Below, piece after piece: positions 27,254-35,357 of a stretch of DNA of 64,000 nucleotides. The stretch covers positions 372,001 through 436,000 of the forward strand of contig CAVYQS010000012.1 of assembly GCA_963770765.1 (NCBI GenBank). Reading direction: 5' to 3'. Source of the DNA: CAVPCY01 sp963770765 (GTDB lineage Bacteria > Actinomycetota > Coriobacteriia > Anaerosomatales > PHET01). The position numbers were made by a program, and so were the translations under genes. The notes beneath the pieces were generated by a model, which had not been told where the DNA came from, searched no databases, and saw only the letters and a program-made list of their open reading frames with translations. The stretch's first letter is position 1; each line of letters opens with the position of its first letter.

Positions 27254-27573
27254 CGCGACTCTCGATACCCGTGATCCTCATACTCACCCGGCCGATGTCG
27301 CGCCAATCCTAGCACGGCCTTCAATCGGGACGAACGCGGTTCAGGGCGACATCTGACTGCTGATGAAATCGACGCCTGACGCAGTCGAGACGCCAGCGTG
27401 GACAGTGTCACCGATGAGAGTATCGGCAGACATCCCCGAGCACGAAACCCCCGACCACCCCGGCGAGCACGCGGACGTGCTCACGGGTAGGCACGAGTGG
27501 CCCGAGAGCTGGTATCACGGCGCGACACCATGGCGGTAGAATGCGCAGGTACCACATCCGAACCTGAGGCACC
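27254..27573. other. Divergent intergenic region, chemosensory operon / NifQ-like gene
   Basis: 320 bp with no convincing gene. Minus-strand TGCTAGGAT at 27306-27314, 53 bp before the DUF4388 start, is a candidate -10 for the chemosensory operon. Plus-strand TAGAAT at about 27536-27541 could serve the NifQ-like gene. Short frames here lack family-like text. Confidence 0.5.
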
Positions 27574-28005
27574 GTGGAGACCGGCATCAGTATCCCAGGA
27601 CACATGGACGCCCTCGTCGAACAGCTCACCGGTCCAGACGGGCCCGAGGTCCGATTCGAGGTCGAGGAGCGTCGCGTCGAGTACCAAGCCATCGTCGAGC
27701 TCATGGTTCGCGAGCGGACACCGGGCATCGATTCGCGGGTCGCCGAGCGCGTTGCGGGTGCGGTCGCGGCCGGGTGCTTCGGTGAGCAGCACCTGTGGCG
27801 GGACATGGGTCTCCCTGACCGCGCGACGCTTCGCGAGCTGCTCGAAGCCTACTTCGCGCCCTTCGCGCAGGGCAACCACCGCGATATGCGCTGGAAGAAG
27901 TACATCTACCGTCGCCTGTGCCGCTGGGACGGGTTCGATGCGTGCCGCGCGCCATCCTGCGGCGAATGCGACACCTACGAAGAGTGCTTCTCTCCTGAGG
28001 ACTAG
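27574..28005 (+). CDS. NifQ-like molybdenum/iron-sulfur protein
   Basis: 143 aa from GTG 27574 (GAGG upstream; ATG 27604 possible). The C-terminal 45 residues match NifQ: MRWKKYIYRRLCRWDGF, then CRAPSCGECDTYEECF with four cysteines in the order Cys-x4-Cys-x2-Cys-x5-Cys used to bind the Mo-Fe-S cluster. NifQ gives molybdenum to nitrogenase cofactor assembly. No nif genes are visible here, but a Mop protein and an ABC-ATPase remnant lie within 1.3 kb, so a broader role in molybdenum handling is possible. Confidence 0.75.
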   Translation: METGISIPGHMDALVEQLTGPDGPEVRFEVEERRVEYQAIVELMVRERTPGIDSRVAERVAGAVAAGCFGEQHLWRDMGLPDRATLRELLEAYFAPFAQGNHRDMRWKKYIYRRLCRWDGFDACRAPSCGECDTYEECFSPED

Positions 28006-28024
28006 GCCCCAGCGCCTCCTCGCG

Positions 28025-28508
28025 CTACTTGCCGACCTTGGCGGTGACCTCTTCGATCTCCAACGCCAGGGCAGTGAACGCGGCCACTCGGCCCTCAAGC
28101 TTCCATGGTCGCGATTCCCAGTAGCCCTCGGGGTCGCGCTCGAGATGGTCGACCAGGCAGTGGATGGCCCGGAGCTTCTCCTCGGGAGAGTCGACCACCC
28201 GCATCCGCCCGAAGAGCACCAGTGACTCGAACGGGTGCTCGCACTCGCCATGGTTGTAGCCGTTCTCGGCGACGATCGTCGCGCACGCGCGCGGGTCCGC
28301 GGCGATCAGATCGAGCTTCCGACCGTCGTGTGCGACGTGAAAGTACAGGCGAGATGACTCGACGTCGTGACCGTACGAGAGCGTGACCACGTACGGGCCG
28401 TCTGGCACCGGACAGCCCGATGGTGGCGTAGCGCCCCTCAGCGAAGATGCGAGAGATGACGAGCGGATCGGTGATGGCGCGGTCGCTGCGACGCATGTGG
28501 TGCGGCAT
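28025..28508 (-). pseudogene. Pyridoxamine-5'-phosphate oxidase-family (Nim-like) flavoprotein, frameshifted
   Basis: ATG 28508 (AAGGAG 9 bases upstream) gives MRRSDRAITDPLVISRIFAEGRYATIGLS-type text; the rest (DGPYVVTLSYGHDVESSRLYFH ... GYNHGECEHPFESLVLFGRMRVV) is in the next frame to 28025. Removing one C of the pair at 28408-28409 joins them as GLSVPDGPYVV, the normal family sequence of about 160 aa. These FMN split-barrel proteins include NimA-type nitroimidazole reductases. Probably an intact gene with a consensus error. Confidence 0.8.
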
Positions 28509-28586
28509 GGCTCGAGGCTCCTTCTGGTGAGCACCAACGGAGCCCCGAGCCTAGCGCACTTGACCGCTCGATTGAACCGCGACGAG

Positions 28587-28796
28587 TCAGTCGACACCGA
28601 CGATGACCGCCGACGCCTTGAAGACCGCCGTTGCTTCCTTGCCCTCGACGATACCCAGGTCGTCGACCGCCTCGGTCGTCAGCGTGGCGCTGATGTGGTG
28701 GCCGCCGCCAAGATCGATCTTGACCAATGCGCTCACCGGACCGCGGACCACCGAGACGACGGTTCCCTTGAGTTGGTTGCGAGCGGATAGCTTCAT
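28587..28796 (-). CDS. Mop/TOBE-domain molybdate-binding protein
   Basis: 69 aa from ATG 28796. A single TOBE domain: KLSARNQLKGTVVSVVRGPVSALVKIDLGGG, TLTTEAVDDLGIVEGKEATAVFKASAVIV, as in molbindins that oligomerise to store molybdate or tungstate. It directly follows a remnant of an ABC ATPase whose C-terminal TOBE part this may have been. Confidence 0.9.
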   Translation of the reverse strand: MKLSARNQLKGTVVSVVRGPVSALVKIDLGGGHHISATLTTEAVDDLGIVEGKEATAVFKASAVIVGVD

Positions 28797-28810
28797 GATT
28801 CGACTTCCCT

Positions 28811-28990
28811 TCATCTCAGTTGCGGACCCGAGAGCCCGTCCTGCACGTCCACTGCGTTCAGCAGGCGGCGCATCTGAGGAGTTCCCAGGTCTCGCAGTGA
28901 CTCCCCGGGTGAACCGACCTGCACTACACCCGTACCCGAATACGTGGCCATCGTGTCGGCACGCACGCAAACCTCGCGCAGATCGTGGGA
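28811..28990 (-). pseudogene. C-terminal remnant of a molybdate/tungstate-type ABC ATPase
   Basis: Too short for gene callers. The minus frame ending at 28811 reads SHDLREVCVRADTMATYSG, then GVVQVGSPGESLRDL and LLNAVD. This matches the region after the Walker B of ModC/TupC-type ATPases (THD-x-x-E-A...ADR-x-A...G-x-V-V-Q-x-G-x-P). Everything before the H-loop (Walker A, signature, Walker B) is missing. It lies just before the Mop gene, consistent with a decayed molybdate or tungstate uptake locus. A short translated remnant from ATG 28951 (46 codons) cannot be excluded. Confidence 0.5.
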
Positions 28991-29033
28991 GTTGCCGCCG
29001 TGTTCCGCGAAGGGTCCGGGAGGTGGCCGAGTC

Positions 29034-29066
29034 GTTCACCGTGTGAGCGCCCTGCGTTCACACGGT
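29034..29066 (+). promoter_or_regulatory. Candidate response-regulator operator before the secreted Gly-rich protein
   Basis: Two GTTCAC copies exactly 22 bp apart (29034 and 29056) lie 66-98 bp before the ATG, and within them a perfect 9-bp inverted repeat ACCGTGTGA/TCACACGGT (29038-29066). OmpR-type regulators bind direct repeats with 11-bp phasing; 22 bp is two such steps. The same hexamer recurs before the polyferredoxin gene. Confidence 0.45.
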
Positions 29067-29131
29067 CTTCGAACCGCGGGGCGATAGTCGGTGTGGTCAA
29101 GAGACCGCACGACAACGAAGGAGGCTCGACC

Positions 29132-29677
29132 ATGAACAGACGAAGGATCGCCTCGCTGGTGGCAGCCGCGCTGGTCGCGGGTGTCGTGAGTGGCAACGTC
29201 GTGAGCGGGTTCGCCGCCACCGAGACCGCGCCCGCGTCCGGCACGACCGCCTCAGGCATGGGGCTGCGGCTGGGCGGTGCGATGCGTGATGCCGGTGCGA
29301 GGCTCAGCGACATCGTCGCGAAGCTCACCGGGATGAGCGTCGAGGACGTGCAGGAGAAGCGTGAGGCGGGAGCCTCGTTCGCAGACATCGCCGCCACCAA
29401 GGACGTCAGCGCCGAGAAGGTCGTCGACGAGGCCCTCGAGGTCCGCGAGGAAGTGCTCACCGCTCGCGTCAAGGACGGCTCGGTCACGCAGGACCAGGCC
29501 GACGCGGCACTCGACCGCATGCAGGTTCGCCTCACCGACCGCGTGGAGTCCACCGACGCCAGCTGTGACGGTGCCGGCGGCGGCCGTGGCGGCGGCATGG
29601 GCGGCGGCAAAGGTGGGGGCCGCGGCCAAGGCGGCGGCCGTGGAGCGGGATGCGGCGGAGCGTGCGCGACGCAGTAG
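29132..29677 (+). CDS. Secreted protein with helical repeats and Gly-rich, Cys-containing tail
   Basis: 181 aa from ATG 29132 (AAGGAG upstream). Signal peptide at about 1-31 (RRRIASLVAAALVAGVVSG, cleavage near GFAA). Residues about 50-140 are helical and contain a repeated turn pattern (LTGMSVEDVQEKREAGASF; VKDGSVTQDQADAALDRMQ), seen in DUF2680-like exported proteins of anaerobes. The last about 35 residues are mostly Gly with basic residues and three cysteines. Function unknown. It lies just before a two-component system that may control it. Confidence 0.75.
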   Translation: MNRRRIASLVAAALVAGVVSGNVVSGFAATETAPASGTTASGMGLRLGGAMRDAGARLSDIVAKLTGMSVEDVQEKREAGASFADIAATKDVSAEKVVDEALEVREEVLTARVKDGSVTQDQADAALDRMQVRLTDRVESTDASCDGAGGGRGGGMGGGKGGGRGQGGGRGAGCGGACATQ

Positions 29678-29813
29678 AACATCCCTCATCGGATCGCAAC
29701 GAAGGACGGGCGCGGAGGCGCGCCCGTCCTTTCGGGCATCCCAGGGGGGTTCGTGTCGCCGATCGCACCTATGCGTTACGCTCATGGACGCGCAGCGCGA
29801 AGGAGGTCACCTC

Positions 29814-30494
29814 GTGGCAACGGTACTGGTAGTCGACGACAACCCGAAGATCGTCGAGGTCCTCTCGGAGTACTTGAAGGCCGACGGTCACACTCCACTG
29901 AGCGCAGGAGACGGTGTGACCGCTCTCGCGCGAGCCACCGAGCAGCGTCCCGACATCGCGCTCGTCGACATCATGCTGCCCGGCATCGATGGACTGGAAC
30001 TCACGCGCCGTTTCCAGGCGCTGGGCATCCCCGTCATCCTCGTGACCGCTCGAAGCGACGAGGTGGACCGCCTGGTGGGACTCGAGATCGGTGCGGACGA
30101 CTACGTGACCAAGCCCTTCTCGGCACGCGAGGTCGTGGCCCGCGTCAAAGCGGTGCTGCGCCGGTGTTCCCGAGAACAGGAGGCAGTCGCGGTGGTCCGC
30201 GCCGGCGACATCACCCTCGACCGAGATCGCCGAGAAGTGCTCGTGGGCGACGAGCCGGTCGAGCTCACGCGCACCGAGTTCGACATCCTGCTCACGATGG
30301 CGACGCATCCCGGGCGCGTCTACACCCGGCTGCAGCTGCTTGAGGCGAGCTCGGGTGACGCCTTCGACGGCTACGAGCGCACCATCGACGCCCATGTGAA
30401 GAACATCCGGCGCAAACTCGGCGAGAACTCGAAGGACCCGCGGCACATCAGGACCGTCATCGGTGTGGGTTACAAGCTGGAGGCGAACGGCTGA
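29814..30494 (+). CDS. OmpR/PhoB-family response regulator
   Basis: 226 aa from GTG 29814 (AAGGAGG upstream); the longer open frame is not supported. Receiver at 1-118 (VLVVDDNPKI, phospho-Asp52 in LVDIMLPGIDG, Thr in LVTARSDE, Lys in VTKPFS) and a winged-helix DNA-binding domain at about 130-225 (LTRTEFDILLTMATHPGRVYTR; RTIDAHVKNIRRKLGE; IRTVIGVGYKL). Stop and next start overlap as TGATG with the sensor kinase. Confidence 0.95.
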   Translation: MATVLVVDDNPKIVEVLSEYLKADGHTPLSAGDGVTALARATEQRPDIALVDIMLPGIDGLELTRRFQALGIPVILVTARSDEVDRLVGLEIGADDYVTKPFSAREVVARVKAVLRRCSREQEAVAVVRAGDITLDRDRREVLVGDEPVELTRTEFDILLTMATHPGRVYTRLQLLEASSGDAFDGYERTIDAHVKNIRRKLGENSKDPRHIRTVIGVGYKLEANG

Positions 30495-31592
30495 TGCGCA
30501 GGGTCTCGCTCTCACTGCAAGTCTTCCTGTCGATCCTGCTTGTCGCGCTGGGTACGGCGCTGATGGTGGGCCTGTTCGCACGCTCCGCGCTGTCTTCGGC
30601 GTTCGACCGGTACCTGGCGAGCCTGCCCGCCCCCGGCGGCATGGGGCGCGGGCGCATGATGCTCGGCGCCGCCGAGCAGACCTTCGTCGCGAGCGTCGAC
30701 CAGAGCGTCGTTGTCGCGTCGGTGGTCGCGGTACTGGTCGCGACGGCGGTGGCACTGGTGCTGGCGGCCTACCTGAACCGCCCGCTGCGCCGGCTCGAGC
30801 ACGCTGCCGAGTCGATCGCGAGCGGCGACCTGTCGCACCGGGTCGACTCCAACGGACCTGCCGAGGTGGCAGCGATCGGCGACGCATTCAACCGCATGGC
30901 CGACTCCCTCGAAGAGGCAGAGGCCCTGCGCCGCCGGCTCGTGGCCGACGTCGCCCACGAGCTGCGCAACCCCATCGCCGCGGCGCGCCTGCAGGCTGAG
31001 GGGATGGCCGAGGGCGTGCTGGTGGCGGACCCTGCCCGGATGGACTCACTCGTCGAGGACCTGGTGCACCTCTCGGCGCTTGTGGATGATCTGCAGGAGC
31101 TCGCCGTGGCCGAGGCCGGCCGACTCTCGTACCAGATGCACGACATCGATATCTCCGAGGTCACAGAGCGCGAGGTGAACCGCGCTCGTTCGACGGCGCC
31201 CGAGTCCGTGAAGCTGTTCGCTGTCGGTGTGGATCAGCCGGTGACCGTCCGCGCCGACGAGCGCCGGATCGCGCAGGTGCTCAGGAACCTGCTGTCGAAC
31301 TCGCTGCGCCACACGACCAGCGGCTCGATAGAGGTCGCTGTCTCACAAGGAGATGGAGTCGTGCGCGTCTCGGTGACCGACACCGGCGAGGGGATTCCCG
31401 CAGACGGAGCTGCCCCACATCTTCGAGCGGTTCTTCCGTGCAGACGCCGCCCGCGCGAGTCACACGGGCGGCGCCGGGCTTGGGCTGGCCATATCGAGAA
31501 GCATCGTTCGGGACCACGGTGGCGACGTCTTCGCCACGAGCGTCCCGGGCGAAGGCACGACCGTCGGCTTCACACTCCCGCGCTCAGCCTGA
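30494..31592 (+). pseudogene. Sensor histidine kinase, frameshifted in the ATPase domain
   Basis: Two membrane helices (about 8-30 and 70-93) around a short extracytoplasmic loop, HAMP (LNRPLRRLEHAAESIASGDL), HisKA with LVADVAHELRNPIAA (phospho-His), N-box LRNLLSNSLRHT, G1 box VSVTDTGEGIPAD. There the frame breaks; the next frame continues ELPHIFERFFRADAAR and GAGLGLAISRSIVRDHGG to 31592. Dropping one G at 31405-31406 restores a 365-codon kinase. Probably intact in the organism. The short sensor loop is Gly/Met/Arg rich (GGMGRGRMM). Confidence 0.85.
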
Positions 31593-31648
31593 CAGCCGGC
31601 CCCACTCGCTCCCTCATCCCACCCCTACGGGGCGGGTTCGCAGCTCCC

Positions 31649-32977
31649 TCAATCCTCGGCCCCCTCGGCCGGGGGCGTGGAGCTGCCAGCGGGAGCAGCC
31701 GCGCCTGATGCGGGCGTCGCACCCGCATCGATCTGGGCCTGCACCCACTCGCGAACGTCGGTGTGGACATCGAAGCCGTACGTGGATGCGAGATCCTTGA
31801 TGCGCAGGTCCATCTCGGAGGGCTGGATGCCGAACTGCTGCTCGAAGGCCTGAGCGGGGATACCGGTCGCGGCCGAGACCTCCGAGAAGGACATCGAGCC
31901 CCGGATGTCTTCGACGTTGATCGCGACCCCCGCGCCGGTGGCGGCACCGGCAGAGTCGGCCAGCGACGGCATCGTCCAGCTGAACGCACCAGCGACCGTG
32001 GTCGTCCCCACGATGGCCACGAAGATCGCAAGCGTGGCGCCGATCATCACGCCGGGTGAGATCGAGCGGCCGGGCGCTGCCTGAGTGGACGAGGCCAGCG
32101 TGAGGGTGTCGGCCACCGGGCAGGCGTTGACGCACTCGTTGCAGGCCAGACACTCCGCGCTACGCACGGAGTCGACGGTCGATACGGTGATGTTCACCGG
32201 GCACGCCTTGTCACAGCTGCCGCAGCTCGTGCACGTTTCGGCCGAGCGGCGGACCTTGAACAGCGACACCTTCGAGACGATCCCCAGCGTGGCGCCCATC
32301 GGGCACAGGTACTTACAGAAGAAGCGTTCATAGACGACCGAACCGGCGAGCGAGATTCCCAGAACCGCGGTTCCGAGCGCGAACTCGACGAGGAGTTCAT
32401 CGGAGGTCAGGTGCATCCATGCGACCCACGGGTCGTAGGGCCGGATGACGAGCTCGGCTGCCTGGAACGTCCAGATCGTGAAGAAGGCAAGCACCACGTA
32501 CTTCAGATACCGCGCCGGTCGGTCGAGTGCCGCGGGCATCGTTGGCCGCTTGCGAGGCCAGATCGCCTTGCCGATCATCCCGAAGAACTCCTGGAGCGCC
32601 CCGAGCGGGCACAGGTAGCCGCAGAATGCGCGGCCGAAGACAACGCCGAGGACCACCGTGCCCATCAGCAGGATCACACTCGATGCGGCGATCCGCTTCA
32701 GATACCCGCCTCCCGAGAGCAGCGACCACAGCGTCTCTATCCCGCCGAAAGGACACAGGGCGTCGACTCCCACCGGCTTGGCGATGCCGCCCACCTGATG
32801 GAGTATGCCGATAGCGGTGATGCCCAGCAGACTCACCGCAAGGATCGCGAGCCGGATCATTCGGCTGCGCCTCTGCGCGACACGGTCGCTGCGAACGCCG
32901 GGCGCCGCAGGGTCTTGTTCTGACCCGTGCTGGTCTTGACGACCGTTCTCGGTCTCATCGGTGTACGACGACATCAC
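31649..32977 (-). CDS. NapH/NosR-type membrane polyferredoxin
   Basis: 442 aa. Basic N-terminus, then four to five membrane helices. The two CxxxCP motifs of the NapH/NosR/CcoG group are present after helices (GRAFCGYLCPLGALQEFFG; FFCKYLCPMGATLGI), followed by two 4Fe-4S sites (CTSCGSCDKACP; CLACNECVNACP). A further helix and about 120 mostly non-membrane residues follow, with an Ala/Pro/Gly-rich end. Such proteins carry electrons from quinol to periplasmic reductases or serve in cluster maturation; the partner is not visible. Convergent with the kinase gene. Confidence 0.9.
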   Translation of the reverse strand: MMSSYTDETENGRQDQHGSEQDPAAPGVRSDRVAQRRSRMIRLAILAVSLLGITAIGILHQVGGIAKPVGVDALCPFGGIETLWSLLSGGGYLKRIAASSVILLMGTVVLGVVFGRAFCGYLCPLGALQEFFGMIGKAIWPRKRPTMPAALDRPARYLKYVVLAFFTIWTFQAAELVIRPYDPWVAWMHLTSDELLVEFALGTAVLGISLAGSVVYERFFCKYLCPMGATLGIVSKVSLFKVRRSAETCTSCGSCDKACPVNITVSTVDSVRSAECLACNECVNACPVADTLTLASSTQAAPGRSISPGVMIGATLAIFVAIVGTTTVAGAFSWTMPSLADSAGAATGAGVAINVEDIRGSMSFSEVSAATGIPAQAFEQQFGIQPSEMDLRIKDLASTYGFDVHTDVREWVQAQIDAGATPASGAAAPAGSSTPPAEGAED

Positions 32978-33004
32978 TTCTCCTCGGTCAGCCCACGAAT
33001 CCTT

Positions 33005-33045
33005 GTGAACCGAGTGTCGAGAAGCGGTGTGAACACGCGATGAAC
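33005..33045 (-). promoter_or_regulatory. Candidate response-regulator operator before the polyferredoxin gene
   Basis: Plus strand has GTGAAC at 33005 and 33029 and ATGAAC at 33040, i.e. on the minus strand GTTCAT and GTTCAC with exact 11-bp spacing plus a further copy 24 bp away, 28-68 bp before the ATG at 32977. Same hexamer as the site at 29034-29061. Confidence 0.45.
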
Positions 33046-33111
33046 GTCAGACGAATCCCCTGTGCGAGGAAGAGGCCGGGTGTTGGGGCGTTACCGGCAC
33101 CAGGAACGCGA

Positions 33112-33960
33112 TCACGTCTCGAACTTGCGCGCCGCGTCGAGCGCCGATGAGTACGCCGCGAGCTCCTCCGCGCTCGTCATCCCGCCGTCGTCGCACACCA
33201 CGGCCGGTCCGCCGGCGGCGAGCTGGGCCGCGCTGGACCCGGTGGCGCGGGCTCCGTCGGCGAAGAGCGCTCGCGTGGTGATCCCGCCCATCGGTACCAG
33301 CCCGACAGCGCGGGCGGCTTGGAATGCGGCCGCGGTCTGACCGGCACCGCCGAGGGCCACGTGCACCGCCGAGAACCCCGCGTGGGCGAGCGCAGGATAG
33401 AGCGCGCGCACGTCGCCGTCGGAGTGGAACACCGCGGGCCACTCGCCTACCCCATCGAGCTGGCGGTAGCACGGTACGAGCGCCTCGAGAGCGAAGTCGG
33501 GCGACACGAGCCACCCCGCGTCGCTTGCGAGCTCGTCGGCGAGCAGCAGTCCCGAGGCTCCCGCCGCGACGCCCGCGCGGGTCTCGTCAAGAGCGTCGTG
33601 CAGCGACTCGGCGATCGTGACCGCGAGCGTCCCGGGCGAAGCCGCGGAAAGGCGGAGCGCCTCGGTCCATCCCAGGTGCCGGGCCGCGCGGCCGAGCACG
33701 CCGTCGACCGCCCACAATGCCGCGACGTCGGCGGCGAGCAACTGCGCGACCGCGGCCTCCGCCCACGGCGATGCTGCGGGAACCACCACGGCATCGAGCC
33801 GAAGTGCGACCGCTACCGCCGCGAGCGTCTCAGCGGCGTCGGCATCGCGCTCCTGCCACGTCAGCACTCGCAACGCCTCGCTGGGTACCCACGTGAGCGC
33901 GTAGGCGCGCTCCCGAGTCAGCCCCTTGAGCACCGAGAGTGCACGGCCCAGACCCATCAT
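33112..33960 (-). CDS. URO-D-fold (uroporphyrinogen decarboxylase/methyltransferase-like) protein
   Basis: 282 aa from ATG 33960, which overlaps the previous stop (ATGA). TIM-barrel text: LGWTEALRLSAASPGTLAVTIAE, GASGLLLADELAS, VSPDFALEALVPCYRQL, PAVFHSDGDVRALYPALAHAGFSAVHV, VGLVPMGGITTRAL. This is the pattern of the URO-D/MtaA/CmuA superfamily; the Asp/Arg residues needed for porphyrin decarboxylation are not evident. No corrinoid protein is adjacent. Function unknown. Confidence 0.7.
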   Translation of the reverse strand: MMGLGRALSVLKGLTRERAYALTWVPSEALRVLTWQERDADAAETLAAVAVALRLDAVVVPAASPWAEAAVAQLLAADVAALWAVDGVLGRAARHLGWTEALRLSAASPGTLAVTIAESLHDALDETRAGVAAGASGLLLADELASDAGWLVSPDFALEALVPCYRQLDGVGEWPAVFHSDGDVRALYPALAHAGFSAVHVALGGAGQTAAAFQAARAVGLVPMGGITTRALFADGARATGSSAAQLAAGGPAVVCDDGGMTSAEELAAYSSALDAARKFET

Positions 33961-34314
33961 CTCACCGCCGGTTCGTACGCATTCCACACCGCGGAGACCT
34001 CGTCGCGCCAGAATCGGGCGCGGTCCGTCACGTCTCGACCGAGCTCCTCGGCGGCGAACGCGAAGTAGCCCTCCCCCGGCATGCCTGTGTCCTTGCGAAC
34101 GACGAGCGAGGCGATCATCACGCCCTTGGAGGCTTCCTGATCGGAGTCGACCTCGGCGAGCAGGTCCATCAGTGCGCCGGAGCGAGCCGAGAACCTGCCC
34201 TCGAAAGCGACGCGAGCCGCTTCGCCGTACGTCACCGTCGTGCGCGAGGATGCTGCATCGAGGAGCACGGCGAGCAGGCGCCTCTTGGCCTCGATCCCAC
34301 TCGACGAGCGTCAT
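33957..34314 (-). pseudogene. Conserved hypothetical protein, frameshifted near the start
   Basis: The main frame (from about 34296 to 33957) reads RRLLAVLLDAASSRTTVTYG, then ASKGVMIASLVVRKDTGMPG and RARFWRDEVSAVWNAY, a recognisable actinobacterial hypothetical family. The only plausible start, ATG 34314 (MTLVEW), is in another frame; removing one base from CCC at 34296-34298 joins them as MTLVEWIEAKRRLLAV. Product then about 118 aa. GTG at 34268 is a possible but poor start. Translationally coupled to the URO-D gene. Confidence 0.65.
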
Positions 34315-34403
34315 GCCCCATGTGCGTCGTACCGCCACCGCGATCATGCCTCTCCGCCGGAGTAGCGCTCCCGAAGTGCAGTATCCCACTCGGCAACGAA
34401 AAC

Positions 34404-34433
34404 GACCCGCAAACGGAAGAACCGCTGCGGGTC
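34404..34433 (-). terminator. Terminator of tmRNA
   Basis: Stem GACCCGC/GCGGGTC with an inner partial stem, followed on the minus strand by GTTTTCGTT. Lies 47 bp after the tmRNA 3' end. Confidence 0.75.
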
Positions 34434-34479
34434 GGTAAGCGCCCGGCCCTCGAGAATCGGGCTCGGACGTGTCGAAGAC

Positions 34480-34831
34480 TGGTGGAGGTGGCGAGAATCG
34501 AACTCGCGTCCACAATAGCCCCCCGGGAGGCATCTCCAGGCTCAGTCACCGGATGAGTCTCGGCACGTAGCGTTGTCCGGTGACCCGCTGCGCCGGTGCC
34601 ATGGCGGTTCCATCTTTCACAGCGCTATACCGCCCACGATCGCTGTGGCAGTCCCCTGAGTTGCGCCTTGCCGGTAGCGGGGACATCTACCGGGTCGGCG
34701 TCGCTGACTATTTAGGCAGCGAAGGCGTAATCAGTGTCGACGCTTGAGCGTCTTTACCCCTGTTTAACGAGGCGAGGAGACCTCGGCCTGCTTCCTCCGT
34801 CGAAACTATCATGTCGAAACCAGTCACCCCC
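34480..34831 (-). ncRNA. ssrA: Transfer-messenger RNA
   Basis: 352 nt. The 5' end GGGGGTG pairs with CACCTCC near the 3' end, with G3:U70 for alanylation; discriminator A and CCA encoded at 34480-34483. T-loop GTTCGATTC and the 5' GACTGGTTTCGACA signature are present. The tag frame ends GAT TAC GCC TTC GCT GCC TAA (DYAFAA-stop), so the last residues are AFAA rather than the usual ALAA. The resume codon was not determined. smpB lies about 0.5 kb upstream. Confidence 0.95.
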
Positions 34832-34970
34832 ACGTGTGAGTGTGGGCACTTCGACGTATCAAGGTGCACCTGCGGCCGGCGTGAGCCGCGAGCAGTCAGT
34901 ATACGCTGTCGCGGAGGCCCCACCAGTATGCGTAGCAATCGCCGTGCCCTGCATCGCTCCCGGACGATCC

Positions 34971-35357
34971 CTACGCGGCGCTCCTCCTGAGACGCAGCCG
35001 CGCTCCCAGCAGGCCACCGAACAGCGCCGCCGCGGTGTCCCCCAAGATGAAGCCGACCATCAGCATCGTCATCGATGGGTCCGACATCGCCTCATCGCCG
35101 AAGAGCGCGGCGATCGGAAAGAGCGGCACTACGAGACTGATCGAGCCGGCCTTCCACATGTGCGGCGCCAGCGCCCCCACCGCGATTCCGAGCACGCCGT
35201 AGATCAGCGCGGTGGCGGCAAGGATCTGGACTCGCTCGTCCATGGGGCCATCGGCGAAGAGCGCCGGTCCGGCGCCGAGGAACCCCACCAAGGTCCCGGC
35301 CATGAACGCTGCAGCGCAGACGACGGTCTCACTCAGGCCCACGCGCGCCACGGTCAC
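34971..35357 (-). CDS. Small membrane protein of unknown function
   Basis: 128 aa from GTG 35357, overlapping the smpB stop as GTGA. Four hydrophobic segments (VVCAAAFMAGTLVGFLGAGPAL; ILAATALIYGVLGIAVGALAP; ISLVVPLFPIAALFG; LMVGFILGDTAAALFGGLLGA), ending in an Arg-rich tail. No motif for transport or catalysis seen. Tight coupling to smpB and location before ssrA suggest only a shared transcript. Confidence 0.75.
   Translation of the reverse strand: MTVARVGLSETVVCAAAFMAGTLVGFLGAGPALFADGPMDERVQILAATALIYGVLGIAVGALAPHMWKAGSISLVVPLFPIAALFGDEAMSDPSMTMLMVGFILGDTAAALFGGLLGARLRLRRSAA

Noticed and set aside
29543..29650. Gly-rich repeat region as a possible DNA repeat or CRISPR
   Set aside because: GGCGGC-type repeats encode the Gly-rich tail; unit lengths are irregular and no spacer structure exists. 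No CRISPR array was seen anywhere in the window.
29361..29813. Long upstream extension of the response regulator frame through the secreted-protein gene
   Set aside because: Antisense-like Arg-rich text; GTG 29814 has a perfect AAGGAGG site and begins the receiver domain at once.
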